From positions 3,897-67,896 of the forward strand of contig JAKUCV010001365.1 in NCBI GenBank assembly GCA_028386065.3: a stretch of DNA of 64,000 bases, given 5' to 3'. Every line of letters begins with the position of its first letter. Positions within the stretch are counted from its first letter, which is position 1. The DNA is from Turnera subulata. Its lineage: Eukaryota; Streptophyta; Magnoliopsida; Malpighiales; Passifloraceae. Made by a program: the position numbers and the translations under genes. This document shows positions 1 through 14,215 of this stretch, in pieces. The notes beneath the pieces were generated by a model that saw only the letters and a program-made list of their open reading frames with translations, was not told the DNA's origin and ran no database searches.

Positions 1-410
1 AATACAATTCAATTAGCGAGCATCTTTTTTGAACAAAATTACCGTTAGTGCCTAGATGGTCACACCTTGCATCTGGTGGTGAGGCAACCTGTTCCACCAT
101 CATCCGAGGTCTTCCCCAGCAATCCAGGTTTCTTTACACTGCAGCCTGAACAAGCTCGCATGAGGGGTCACTTGACAGATCCCAAAGCCACATTTGGACT
201 GCCTACTGGAGTTTCCATGGGTGCTCCACATCCTCCTGTGAGTTGGGAGCCTTTTTTTTCTTTCCTGTTGGATATATGCTGTAGTATCTGTTTATTGTTC
301 AACTTTTAACTATTCTGAATTTCTCTTGTTTTTTTATAGTGAATTACTCTTGTCATTGCAGGTTATTCCCGATGCCTTGACAACATTGACACAGTATCTG
401 AGAAGTGAAG
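1..410 (+). pseudogene. BAG6-like ubiquitin-domain gene fragment (chimeric, truncated)
   Basis: Two conceptual exons of a plant BAG6-like (large proline-rich, N-terminal ubiquitin-like) protein are fused. Positions 67-130 encode HLVVRQPVPPSSE, the end of the ubiquitin-like domain. Positions 142-240 encode a later exon with RMRGHLTDPKATFGLP, followed by a GT donor, a short intron and a third piece (VIPDALTTLTQYL) near 361-405. The same sequences occur in order at 34640-34715 and 35938-36200, but there they are about 1.2 kb apart, so this copy has lost the middle, including one or more exons. Reading breaks down after about 410. This is a dead copy; the left end of the window cuts it. BAG6 proteins are chaperone-type holdases known from the family; no function is expected here. 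Confidence 0.75.
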
Positions 411-2212
411 ATTCATCTAAACTCATTATGAGATCATTAGTGCCAACAGCCTTCAGGATGTGTTGCTCATTAATGCCAATGAATATGTAGCAAGATTAGG
501 TGATTGTTTTGGGGTAGACCAAGACAATATCGATAATAGCATATCGTACCGGCCAGGCAATGTTGCAATGTACAGATTTATGGGTGTTTTTCAAGTTTTT
601 GGAAGCGCAAGAAGACAGAAACAGAAATCTCATGAACTCATTTTTAAGGTTAACCTAGTACCGTAGTACTGTAACTCTGTAAGAATGGCATTTTCCTAGT
701 GGATGAGTTATGGAATCCAAGGTGTAGCACGATGAGCTAGCTGTTTGCATGTATAGGAAATTGATAGTAATCGAGGCTAGACACAAAGACTTAGCAGGCT
801 CAGTTGAAACACAAATCTGATGAACTCATTTTTAAGGTTAGTCCTAACTGGATTCAGGAGTAGTAGTGTTTGATGCTGCCAGCAATATCACAATTCTATA
901 ATGGAAGCTGAGAGTGTTGTAACACTACAAAAAATTTGCATAGAAAGTTAGAAACAATGACAATTACTAAATTCTGGAAGAAATGACCTTTACAAACTAG
1001 ATCAGTCTTCTTCTACAGCTAATACTATGCTGATTAGGGTCATTCTACATTTCTACACCAGCACTCTATCACCTATGCTTTCTCCCCGCTGAACAGAAGA
1101 GGATGCTGGTGTTGTATCTATCTGGCTTCTGAAAGAAGGAAAGGGTGAGGGAACTTTCTGGGAGATGCTACAGGTTGAGAAGATACAGGAATCATACTGT
1201 AAAATGAAAGTGTGACCTACTGACCTTAGTTTAAAAAACTGACTTTCAACAATTTGAATGTAGAAACAAATTGCCATCGGTAGGTCATCCAGAAAAATTG
1301 TCAAACCCATAAATCAACATCCAAAGGACAAAAACCCAAGCAAAATGCTTATATTTAGCACCCATTTGAATCTCCAGAAAGCTTGGAATTTCAAGTAGTA
1401 AACACTGTTTTCATGTGTTTGTAAATGGCTCGAGAAAATTACAAGTAATGTAGGCCTTGCACGTATTTTTGCTAATGCGAAATCCATGAGAGGAGTACTA
1501 ACCAGAATCCATTTGAGAACCAGAGTACATGCATCATACACCAGAAAAAACTACCCTTACGCGAGTCTTGCCGTAAGAAAAAAGGAAAAGCTTACCATTT
1601 CCCTCTCTGATAGCGCCAGCAACATCCTCTCCAATGCTTTCCAATTCTCTGCCCAACTCGCATGCCCTTCGTTTTCTGCCTTTGGCTAGTGTTTCTTTAT
1701 AAACTCAGGATGAAAGAGCAATCCAAAAGTTCATTGAAATATTTTCTCTTCTCCATCCTGAAGAAGATTACTTCTGGTTTTGGTCCATCAAATGATTCTT
1801 AATCATCAGCCTCAATGGTGAAAGGAACAAGAACCCACATCAGCTAGAAAGAGTGATCCAAGGCTGAATTTACATCAAGTTATAGTAACACGGTGGGCCA
1901 CCACCACGTATTTATTCATCATAGAGTTGGTGACAGCCGACCTCACTCGCTGGGCTAAATAACACGGGCTTGTGATCCAAGTGGAGGTCCAAAGATGGGT
2001 GAACATTGATTCAGCCTCAATGGTGAAAGTGCTTTCTTAATTCTCTCCACAGCCGCCTGTGGGGTGGTGAGGGAAGCTGCATCAAGTGGGTCTGCACTTC
2101 TTTTTAACCCTTAGAGAGAACAGGCTTAGTGTTTTGTTTTGATCAGAGAGAACAGGGTTAATTGAGTAAGTAATAATAGGTTTCGATCAAAAGAGGCTAA
2201 GTAGTCTCTAAC
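411..2212. other. intergenic / unclassified degenerate DNA
   Basis: No gene is supported. An open stretch at 460-666 (+) resembles nothing I recognise. A short motif AATCTCATGAACTCATTTTTAAGG-like segment recurs (about 628-650 and 812-836), and an 18-nt string, CAGCCTCAATGGTGAAAG, recurs at about 1808 and 2013. The stretch near 1975-2100 has a faint RNase H-like reading (WVNIDSA then AACGVVREA in another frame) that may be a decayed LINE fragment, but this is too weak to call. Confidence 0.3.
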
Positions 2213-2335
2213 CTAAGCCCAAGACTTAGAAATTAGAATTATATACTACTCCGCATTTGTTTAGATCACCATGATTGTGACAACGGCGTGTAGTTGCCTA
2301 AAAACAAAAAAAAAAAAAAACTAAGGCCAAGACTT
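2213..2335 (+). mobile_element. short retroposon insertion with poly(A) tail and target duplication
   Basis: A 15-bp direct repeat, CTAAGCCCAAGACTT (2213-2227) and CTAAGGCCAAGACTT (2321-2335, one mismatch), flanks a 93-nt insert that ends in a run of 15 A directly before the second repeat. This is the signature of target-primed reverse transcription (LINE or SINE). The insert carries no identifiable coding sequence or pol III box. Confidence 0.5.
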
Positions 2336-2567
2336 GATGAGGTCCTGTTCATTGCTAAAAACTCATGACTGATGACACAGAGAAGGTAGACAATTTTGCT
2401 GACGTGCTGGTGTTGTTGTCATGTTCTATAGATTTTTCTTTTTTGGGTTAAAACATACGTAGAATTCTGTAAGTTGAAATCTCGTTGGAAGGAAGTAATG
2501 AGTTAATCTCAATTTACTATCTAAAAATTTTTTACCAGATTAATTGAACTTAAGTTGCACTAAATTC

Positions 2568-2981
2568 AACGCCTTGAAAAAAAAATGCAACTTTCGGGGG
2601 AGTAGCAAACATATATTTCATTAATTATAAAATAAAATACACTTGGATAGATGCTAGAGTCAGTTACTCTAGGACTACAAGAAGATTACAAGTGCACAAG
2701 TAAAAGGAATACAACAAAGTAAACATATAACAGAAACTAAACAATCGAACAACGCAAAGCAAAAACTGATACCAATCTTACGTGGAGTAAATCTGCAAAG
2801 ATTTCGTAGATATGAGTGTGGCCCGAAAAGCCACGGATTGTCGGGAGAGTAAGAAAACGTTCTTCATAAAGAAGGGTCCTGTAGATGACAGGATACACAA
2901 TCTATCTAACTTTTGGTAAGAAAAGTCGTTCCCATGTGCCGAACCCAACGGCACTTTTGAGTCAAAACTAACGCCTTGAAA
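2568..2981. mobile_element. unclassified 390-bp insertion flanked by 12-bp direct repeats
   Basis: The direct repeat AACGCCTTGAAA occurs exactly at 2568-2579 and 2970-2981 and encloses about 390 bp. The insert has no clear terminal inverted repeats and no open reading frame of note. An A-run lies next to the left repeat, but no matching T-run that would orient a retroposon is present. A non-LTR or degenerate element is possible; class unresolved. Confidence 0.45.
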
Positions 2982-3154
2982 GTTGTTGACTAGTCTGTGG
3001 TCGTGGCCCGTAGTGTTACTATAACTTGTAAACTACCTGTCACTCCCATGAAATTGCTGCCGCTTGAATCAGCTTGCCTGGAGCCGCAGTGTTTCATTGG
3101 AACTACTCGTCGTTTCCTTCCTTTATTATTTTTGATTTGTCTGTCACTAGAAGC

Positions 3155-3647
3155 CAAGGTTTTGAAAACCGGACCGGACATTGAACCGGCAAAGGGGATG
3201 TTCAAGAAAAATCGGGGTTCAACCGGATTTGACCGGGGTTCAACCGTTTTATTCAAATATATTATTTTTTTTAAAAAAATAGTCAAGATATATTCATCAT
3301 AATAATTTTATGGTCAAAATTAAAGTCATTCTCAATATATAATACAAGTTATGTAAAGATAACACTAATCTATAATAATTTAGTTGGTTAAAGATATTAA
3401 GTATTAAAAGGAAGTCAAGGGTTCAAATCTTACTCTCATCATTTTCAAAATTTTAAATGAAAAAATAGAGGTTCAACCGCTAAAAACCGCGAGAGGTCCG
3501 ACCAGTTTGCCAAAAACCGGCCGGTTCGTCCGGTTCTTACCGGTTATCAAAACAAGAAGAAATCCATGGTGAATCGGACCGGAACTTGGCCAATTCCTGG
3601 TTGAACCCGGTTGAACCGGCCGGTCCGGTCCGGTTTTGATAACCTTG
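3155..3647. mobile_element. hAT-type MITE (CAAGGTT termini, AACCGG-rich)
   Basis: The left end CAAGGTTTTGAAAACCGGAC is matched in inverse by the right end, whose reverse complement reads CAAGGTTATCAAAACCGGAC. The exact 8-bp target duplication CTAGAAGC lies at 3147-3154 and 3648-3655. An 8-bp duplication with CAAGG-type ends indicates the hAT superfamily. The 493-bp body has no coding capacity but dense subterminal GGTTCAACCG and CCGGTCCGGT repeats, as expected for transposase-binding subterminal motifs. It is non-autonomous. Confidence 0.9.
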
Positions 3648-3689
3648 CTAGAAGCAAAAACTACATGACGACGTTCTGCGTCGCACATA

Positions 3690-5450
3690 TTCGTCTAGCT
3701 ACCTGAAAGATACTTTGCTTTGCACCATTGCTTACTAGAATCTGGTCAGGTGACATATTCGAGTATTCCTGTTGGAATAGTGATGCTTATTCTATCCCAC
3801 ATCGTGGAGAAAGTGCTTGGGGGGGTTTTGTTTTGCTATAAATAGAACTCCCCCTAGCCTTAGTAAGTCATCCCAAAAAATTAGAGTATAATTGTTTCCA
3901 TACAATTGTACTAAATACTTCTCTTCTCTTAGTAAAAATTGAGCAAGCCTATTCTATAAAGGTGCTCTAGAGACGTAGACAAAATTTTGGCCGAACTCCG
4001 TTATCAAGTTTTGAGTTCTCTTTTTAATATTCCGCCTTTAATTTTCGCATTTATTTAGTATTCAATATTTGGCTGGCTAAGCCGCCTTTGTCTCTTTTGT
4101 TGGCCGGCTAAGCCGCCTTTGTTCGGGTTTAGGTTGTGAATTAATATACTGTGCAAGTAAGTTCTGTCTAGGAGATTGGGTTTTAAGTGAACCTCTGTTC
4201 CTCTGTTCCTCCAATCTTTCCAATTTTGGCCGAACCTCTGTTTGTTGTAGTGGGGAATTTACCCGAGTTCCCCAACATTCTCCACGCCAATGGAGACAAA
4301 ATAATAAAGCACTAGTTTCATGGACTCGCTCAATATGTGATGCAGAGCAAGTGACCAAAGGGAAATCCAACACCGGGAAAAGAGAAGCAATTCTTTGAAA
4401 CTTAAAAGTAGCTGGCATCCTTGCAACACATATTGTCGAACTATGACGAGAAAACTATGAACCAGAGGGAGAAATACTTGAACTAAATGATGAACTACTG
4501 TTTAATATATTACAGAAAATGTTTAGTCATATAACTCCTCATTTGTGGAAGCTTTGTTAAGCACCAGCTTCAACTAGAGCTATTGCCTGATCAGTTATTG
4601 TGACAGTCTTTGAAGGCTTTACAGGATTTAGTTTACTCTAGCACTCAAACTTATATATATCCACTTCCCTTCTCTCAGAACCATCCTCTTGCTTGACCAT
4701 AGCTCGAATTCTTGATGACTGCGTTGTATTATGCAAAACCCTATGGAGTGCTTCTCATGTTAGACGGTAACAAATCGTTCCTAACGTGAAAAATACAAAA
4801 ATGAAACAGAAAAAAAGAAAAAGAAAAAACCTACTAATCAACTGCATCCAAGCCAGTAACATTTAGTTAAGGCGAAGTCAATACCAAACAAGGCGAGGTT
4901 GCCTTTAATTAAAAGTTTGCTAATCATCCAAGATCAATATATAGAACATTGAAAAATACAACTTTGTCAAAATTAAAAAAAAAAAGGGTAGGGACAAACA
5001 GAAGCAATGGGATCACATCATAGGCATTAAAAGTCAACCATCAACAAACAAATGCAATCCTTAAACAAAGCTCATCAAAGCTAAGAACCGTAAGAACACG
5101 AGCGACATAAACATTTGAATGCAAACACAACCGTATGGCCACATTTCAGAAATACCAACAAAGAGGAGAGAATCGAAAAAGGAACGTTAATTAAGAGATT
5201 CCAGAGATTGTAAAAAAAAAAAAAAAGTCTGCACTTACCTGTGGAGTACTCTGGGTTGATCGAGTGGACGAGAAAGACAAGGATTTGGGAGCTTGAAAAC
5301 CAGAATTAAGCCTACGCGCAGGAAGAACAATGCCTGATATATGTTTGGCTTTGTAGGGAAGCAGTAGCAGCCATGGGATTATAAAAGTAAGTTTGGGTTT
5401 GGGTTTTCTTTCTATTTTGGTGGTTTTATGCAATTCCGTTCTATTACTTC
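3690..5450 (-). pseudogene. PAT (prephenate/aspartate aminotransferase) gene fragment, copy A
   Basis: Read on the minus strand this holds the first exons of a plastid PAT-type aminotransferase. A transit-peptide-like exon ends with STRSTQSTPQ followed by a GTAAGT donor (about 5240-5400). A second exon piece (about 4560-4740) carries an in-frame [20 protein letters not shown] reading. A short piece, at about 3700-3765, matches the [10 protein letters not shown] exon. Everything downstream is missing and an LTR sits inside it (3770-4277). Copy C (11966-14215) and copy B (9620-10150) share its introns as well as exons, so these are DNA duplications, not processed copies. In this copy the KPSKT junction lacks the 1-bp insertion seen in copy C. 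Confidence 0.7.
3770..4277 (+). mobile_element. probable solo LTR inside PAT copy A
   Basis: The 508-bp segment starts TGTTGGAATAG and ends CCCCAACA, giving the TGTTGG/CCAACA ends typical of LTRs. It has a promoter-like TATAAATA at 3837-3844 and interrupts sequence that is continuous in the paralogous locus (around 12900-12925). No internal retroelement region adjoins it, so it is best read as a solo LTR. The target duplication is not exact (ATTCC against TTCTC), so the boundaries are tentative. Confidence 0.55.
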
Positions 5451-5576
5451 AACTCTGTCTTGTTATGTTTGACAAAGTTGTTGTGTCCAAATCCAAATTG
5501 TCTCTCTACTCTAGTGCATGCATGGGTGATCAGATAGAGATTTATGAAGAATAAAATATGAACAAGTGTAATTTAT

Positions 5577-5936
5577 ATAAAAATGTTTTAAAGAAAAAAA
5601 TATGACCTCCTGGTTCAAGTCTCCAAATATGTCTATTGAGTCTCTTGTATCATGATTTTAATACACAAATTAGAAAGGCAGTTATCAATCACAAATCAAT
5701 TTTTGCCATTCAATTAAAATCCTCCACATATTACAAACAACATATGAAACAGTGTGATTAATTTCTTTACATAAAAATGTTTTAAAGAAAAAAATATGAC
5801 CTCCTGGTTCAAGTCTCCAAATATCTCCATCGAATCTCTTGGATCATCATTTTAATAAGCAAATTACAAAGGCAGTTATCAATCACTAATCAATTTTTGC
5901 CATTCATTTAAAATTCTCCACGTATTATAAAGCATA
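5577..5936. repeat. diverged tandem duplication, two copies, 194-bp period
   Basis: A segment beginning ATAAAAATGTTTTAAAG and containing GACCTCCTGGTTCAAGTCTC is present at about 5577-5741 and again at 5771-5936 with scattered substitutions. No coding content. The flanking 5940-6600 interval has nothing I can identify. Confidence 0.8.
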
Positions 5937-6599
5937 CAAAGTAAGAAAACGTGAGCAATGTTTGATAGCTTAACAAATCACGAGAAAGCCAAAAAGAAAT
6001 AATACTTCATTACAATGACTATGAACTTTAATTCCCGAAGTAAGACCCACACAGGGAAAAAAACAATCTCTTCCCATGACATGCACACATCAAAGACACC
6101 AGGATCATTTTAAACCATAAAAATGCCATACAAATAAGACAAAGATATTTTTCTTCTTGGTACAAACAAGGATTTGAGGACTACTACTACAACACAACAA
6201 GGATTAAGATTAGTGTGTTATTTCAATTAATGTATCTTTATTCTTCTCCCAGTCACAAATGACACACAAATCAGTAAAGCAGGGATGTTTTAATATATAG
6301 AATGCCTTATCGAATGATATATTTTTTTCAAAAGAATATAGGTGCATTCTTTCAAAACAACATTAGTCAGGGATATTATACAATTATAAATGACATATAA
6401 GGAGATGTCATGACCTACAGACTGCTCTCTGCTCTCCCCTGAATGCTTCCTCCCTCTCCTTTCTCCGCTGCAAAATCATGCCCGTGTTGAAAGAAAAATA
6501 TCCTGAAGAAGACATTTTGCCACTTTTTTGTTTCTCTCTGTCAGTCCACCTTCATCATCATAATTGCAAAATTAGTTTATTTTTATGCATCTTTTTATT

Positions 6600-6890
6600 C
6601 TCTCGTGCCTCTCCCAGTACAGAGGTTTTCTTTGTTAACCAGTCTGCGTATCTGTTTGCTTCACGGTGTACATGCCTAAAGTCCACCTCCCCACGCCGCT
6701 CGAAAATGACCTGAATTTTTGAAAATAGATCAGCTGATGTTGTTCGCTCCTTTAAATTGTTCATAGCCAGCTTTGAATCTGACTTCATTTTATAACCATT
6801 TCCTTTTCCTTCCTGGAGACGGAAAAGGAATAGACAACATGAAATTCTCCTTCCCCCTCTCTGCTGGAAGCTCCTCTTCCCCAAATCCAA
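6600..6890 (-). pseudogene. LINE RNase H domain fragment
   Basis: The minus-strand reading contains a block KSDSKLAMNNLKER followed about 30 residues later by FRHVHREANRYADWLTK. This spacing and the HREAN.xADWL motif are characteristic of the RNase H-like C-terminal domain (RVT_3) of plant non-LTR retrotransposons. No reverse transcriptase adjoins it. It is an isolated, decayed fragment. Confidence 0.65.
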
Positions 6891-6899
6891 ATCCCTAGA

Positions 6900-7720
6900 A
6901 CACTAGGACGCCTCTCCATGAAATTACTAAGCTTGAGTTTCTTTGAGAGCTCATCGATTGTCTTCTAACTATTTAAAATTTTTTCTTTTCTTCTAATTAA
7001 TTAGAATGGCTTATTTATTCTAAAAAACAAAGAGTATTAATGTACCTAATAAGAAAACTGATTTAATTGGATATATAAGACTAACGACTTAATTCTCTTC
7101 CCGATTGTATTATAAATTTAATCACAATTATGTTTTAGGATTGTATATCACCTACAATAGTCATGTTAACTTGATCCAACACAACAAGGATTCAATTTAC
7201 CAAAATACATAAAATTATGCAGCCACCAAGGTGTTGATTACAAATACATAAAGAAAAATATATTGTAATTATTAGTAATATTATCCATGGGTCACTGCCT
7301 ATTGTTTCTATTTGTTTTCCTCTCAATGAGAGAGTTGTGTATTTCATTGTGTGGGTAGTATTTTTCTTCATCTTTCCTTAAAGTAAAATCAAATTCTCTA
7401 ATTAAAAGTTCTAATCCCAATCTCCTAGATAAAAAGCCAGGTATAATAAATCTGCACAGCGTCTTTCTTCTACCTTTTCTATTTTTTTTTTTTTTCGGTT
7501 GCTGGCCGCAAAACATGTTATTACATCATGACGAGACTAATTGCGGACTGTTTACCTCTCAGCAGACCTGTTTTAACCTCAGTTTAGTAAATACGAACTA
7601 GCTTAACTTTATCTGTAGGTATCCAAATTTTTAATTTTTTTTTTTTTGAGAAAGGAGCTCAGTGGTAATGTATCCCGGGTTCCCAAATCCTTATACGTTA
7701 ATTATTTTTGGTGTTGCCCC
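6900..7720. other. AT-rich intergenic DNA, no gene seen
   Basis: Long A/T tracts (a T-run near 7480-7495) and no supported coding sequence on either strand. Confidence 0.5.
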
Positions 7721-7725
7721 CTTCA

Positions 7726-7953
7726 TTATATTCGGAAGTCTATAACCCAGACGTCGTTTGGTTTTCGTTTAAGATGGGCTATGGCATGGGAACAAAGTTC
7801 AATCATATATTCGTGCTCATATGTATTATAATGATAGTATAATCTCTCCTCTTTAGCAATATCAGGAGTAGCAACCAAAAAAACCCGGCATTCATCATCC
7901 ACACTGAATCTCACACATTTACAATTCTGCTTCTTCTTGCCATCCCTGCGCAA
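7726..7953 (-). pseudogene. SET-domain remnant, ATXR5/ATXR6-type histone H3K27 monomethyltransferase
   Basis: The minus strand (about 7953 to 7800) reads KCVRFSVDDECRVFLVAT, then DIAKEERLYYHYNTYEHEY. In ATXR5/6 proteins the C-terminal SET segment has the form CVRxxVNGECRVLLVAxRDIxKGERLYYDYNGYEHEYP. Here the usual R and G before E-R-L and the YYDYNGY catalytic-pocket residues are substituted (YYHYNTY), and the frame ends in unrelated sequence. No upstream SET or PHD exons are nearby. It is a dead fragment. Confidence 0.7.
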
Positions 7954-8029
7954 TATTATACATGATAAAAAGCTTTACAGAGGATAGATAATTATTTCCC
8001 AATATCTATTAAAACCTTGACCAACAAGT

Positions 8030-8940
8030 TGGGATGGCAATTTTTCCGGGTCTACCCGATACCCACTCGAAACCCGCTTTTATGGGTAGGGTATTACCCT
8101 TCTTTGACCGGGTAAAAAGAGGGTAGGGTATTACCCGGACCCGAGTTGACCGGGTCCGGGTAGGGTCAGGGTCTGGGTAAGGGTCTAGATTTTACCCTAC
8201 CCGTTAGACCCTATCCATTATAATATTTTAAAATCTATAACCGTAATATAAAAATCAACTTGAGTTTCTTTCTTTTGCTCCTTTAATTCTTTTCCACTCA
8301 CCTCCTCTTTTTTTTTCTATTAAAATTTCGTTCACCTCCTCTTTTGTCTATTGAATTTTTGTGCTCTACAACCCTAAACTAATATCATGTTATTATAATT
8401 TTTCTTTGTCTTTAAAGGAACAATAATTTATAATTATCCTACAATTGTTTATGATAATAATATGGAAAAAGAAAATAAGCATTCAATATTAATTTATATT
8501 TTTAACTTATTATAAGATTCTTATTTTTATATTATTTAATAATATTAACTTTTTTTTAGAAAAATATATGTTGCTCTTGGTAGAGAAGAGGATGGAGATT
8601 AAGAAATAAAAAAATTATTTGGATTTTAAGTTGAGAAAAGTTACACGCTACTTTAAGTTTTTGGACTTCTTGTTATTTTTAAAATTTTTATACCTGAACT
8701 TGGAACATATTTCATGAATGCTAATTTAATAATTGTAGGATTTTGTTTAATTAGAACTTGATTTTTACTTAGCGGGTATACCCTTACCCAGACCCGTATT
8801 ACCCGTTGGGCAAAAAAATTAAATTTTACCCTACCCAATTCATAATTAGTCCATTCTTACTCTACCCGATTTGATTAAGGGTCTGGGTCTGGGTCTGGGT
8901 CTTGCTTACCCTGCCCAACCCTACCCAATTGCCATCCCTA
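8030..8940. mobile_element. non-autonomous TIR element with GGGATGGCAATT ends
   Basis: The left end TGGGATGGCAATT and the inverse of the right end TAGGGATGGCAATT form terminal inverted repeats. AACAAGT occurs exactly on both sides (8023-8029 and 8941-8947). Both ends carry dense ACCCGG/GGGTCT subterminal repeats, for example GGGTCTGGGTCTGGGTCT at 8878-8900. The 911-bp interior is AT-rich with no transposase. The TIR type, the 7-8 bp target duplication and the subterminal repeats suggest a hAT-like element; superfamily assignment is inferred. Confidence 0.8.
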
Positions 8941-8947
8941 AACAAGT

Positions 8948-9619
8948 GAAGATTATGAAAGAAGAAACTCAAAATTAACTGGGCTCCCAGTCAATATCTA
9001 AGCCCAACGGGCAACGGCAGTATGCAAAACTTCCTTTCAAGTTAGTTTCAACGATCCACTAATGATACTCCATTAATTAATTAATTAAACCTTTTTATAA
9101 GTGGACTAGCGAGAAATGAGAATGTCTTTACACATATTGCTTGGTTTCAGAACCAACATTGGCAATTAAATGAAACAAATGATTTGATTTCTAAATCTCC
9201 TGGTTCTTGTCATTCTCTGCTGTACTTAGAGCTGACATTAATGATCTTAATTTATTTAGCTAATGAACAGAGCAGTTGTGCATACTCGAATCTCGCTGGT
9301 TGTTGGACGCAGAGCCTAATAAGTAACAAGTCTTGCATCGATGCAAGAAGTTAATTTTTTTTTTGTTCCGAGTCCAGAAGTAATAATTTTTTTTTGTCGA
9401 ATTGATAAATAGGCAGCTTTAAAATGCGAAACGTGCTTCGTTGCCTATTAAATGTTTTCCCTTTCCTTTAATTTTTTTTTCTTTTGAGGAAGAAGCCATT
9501 GAATTTCAGTATTAGTGTAGAGAGAATATTGTACCCGTTCAACATTTTTATGCGTGATGCAAATACTTCTAGCTAGTCCTCATCATTAAACAAGAAACTA
9601 AGAAAGTAAGAGTTCTCTC
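8948..9619. other. intergenic DNA, no gene seen
   Basis: AT-rich. Contains a TTAATTAATTAATTAA run near 9075 and two T-runs near 9355 and 9387, each preceded by AGAAGT. This could be another short poly(T) insertion, but the repeats are too short to call. Confidence 0.4.
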
Positions 9620-10150
<531 letters not shown>

Positions 10151-10419
10151 AATTATGGGGTAACCAAGCGCCTTATATTTAGTGGGATGACTTGAGGGGT
10201 ACCCGCTGGCCCTTTTTTGTATTAGAAAAAAAAAAGTAGTTTATTTTAGTAGATAAAGTAACTATCACGACTATTTGTACGTCAGTTCTATTGTCTTTGC
10301 GTGGTATGATGTAACTGGGATGTACGAAGTAATCGGTGGAAACCTTCATACCTAATAACAGAACGGTTGATTAATATTGCGTAAGGTTTAGTGGCATCTT
10401 AGACAGAGATGTTTATACA

Positions 10420-10585
10420 AGGGTTATCCTCTAGCTTGTGCCAGCCTAATTGATTCATTGATTGCTTCCGTTTCAGCAATCAGAACTGAGCCAGCAAGGC
10501 TCTTTTTTGCCACTAGATCTATCATAGTCCCCATTGCATTTCGAGTTATTGCCCCAATCCCTGCACACTGCATTGCTGGATTAAA
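10420..10585 (-). pseudogene. LINE RNase H domain fragment
   Basis: The minus strand reads CAGIGAITRNAMGTMIDLVA, then AETEAINESI. This matches the first half of the plant LINE RNase H-like domain (A.CGGVIRN.G... AEAxAxxEGL). It is isolated from any reverse transcriptase. It may derive from the same family as 6600-6890, which holds the second half of the domain. Confidence 0.55.
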
Positions 10586-10993
10586 GCTAGCAATTGAATT
10601 TTATATGTTGTGATCCCTCCCCTTCCTTCATAGTCTTTTAATACGCATATATGTATACCTCTCTCTCCACTTCCTATACATCACTCATGTTTACAGGTGC
10701 ACAAGTGTCTGCTTCCATTACACTAGCCATGCTTAACTATAAAAACCTGTAAACCTGAGTTAGACTAATCTACTATACATCCTAAGTGAGTTTTCTACTT
10801 CAAATGTGTTCATTAATTTGCAGCAATGATGTGGCTTATCTGAGATCACTAATTTTATAACATTATATTCTGGAAAATTTTAAAAGTGATTGAGATTGAA
10901 GAGCTTTATCTAATGAACGTGATGCCACGAGGTGCATCGCAGTCATATCTTGAAAGTTTCTACTAAAAGTACCCTGAAGGAGCAAAATATGTG

Positions 10994-11034
10994 TAATTAA
11001 CCTTTTTTTTCTTTTGATGCTAATAATTAACCTT
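10994..11034 (-). mobile_element. tail-only retroposon stub (poly-T, minus orientation)
   Basis: TAATTAACCTT occurs at 10994-11004 and 11024-11034 and flanks 19 nt, TTTTTTCTTTTGATGCTAA. On the minus strand the insert reads TTAGCATCAAAAGAAAAAA. The GCATCAAAA tail equals the 3' end of the LINE at 14239 (GCATCAAAAAA). Confidence 0.65.
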
Positions 11035-11250
11035 ACCATCTGACCAATCGGATCCTTGTAACTAACAGACAAGAGCTACGCTATATGATCGAATGTTCAT
11101 AATATCACAATGATCTGGTAATTAACATGAAAAGTCTAATTAATGCTGCATATATACGTACCAACATCAACGTAATTATAATCGATTCTATATCAGTCCA
11201 ATGATGTAAGCAATTATATATGCATGTGTACACTTACTGGTCCAGCTCCA

Positions 11251-11950
11251 CTAAGTTTTCTTCAGATTATTCAGGTCCGGGAGCCGAGTTTGCCACCATG
11301 GAAGGAAAAAGGGATAGGCCTTGTCCCCAAACATGCGTATTGGCAAAGAGACTTGCTTGGTTCTCATGTTCAGTGAGAGAACCCCACCTTCCACCCCCGG
11401 CCGCCTCTTTAAAAGCACAATATCTCCATCAATTGGATGGAAACCCAGTATCTTACAGCATACATGTGGAACATTAAGCACCGAATCCAGAACCAATTTG
11501 TGCTTCAAACATCAGGAACTGGTTGTACAGTCCTGGAGTTCCCAAATGCACAGAGGCCTTTGCACCAAAAAGCGATCACATATTAGGATTCTCCCTTGGT
11601 TCACTCCCATGCATAATGATGACAATGGTGTGTCTCTTTTAAATTCGGGAGGCATATTGATATAGCTGCATTCATGGGGCTGCGGGATCTTGTAGGGATC
11701 GTATATATTGGACAATAACATTACTGAGGCAACTATCCCAATAAAGTATTCTATTGCAACAAACCATTTGTTGCCAGGCGTCAAAACAACATCTTGCTTT
11801 ACACGACATTACCCTTGGTGGACGCCACCACTCACCCGTACTCGAAGAGAAGATTGACATATGATGTGCACAATTACTCTTAGGGCAGCCAGATATCCCA
11901 GCCTCCAACCAGTCATTGCAAAGGCCTACAAGTTTCCAACCGTGCATGTA
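11251..11950 (-). pseudogene. F-box gene copy, C-terminal half, frameshifted
   Basis: Three overlapping minus-strand reading frames together match the C-terminal half of the intact F-box gene at 18475-19806. Shared blocks include GVNQGRIL, CSYIN, IWELxD, KHKLxLxSVLN, HPIDGxIV and AxPFFLPWW.TRLPDL. At least two frame changes separate them and the N-terminal F-box is absent. The downstream flank (CTGGTAATTAACATGAAAA near 11117) also matches that of the intact gene, so this is a DNA duplication. It directly abuts the truncated end of PAT copy C. Confidence 0.85.
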
Positions 11951-11965
11951 GACATGGGAGAAAAA

Positions 11966-14215
<2,250 letters not shown>

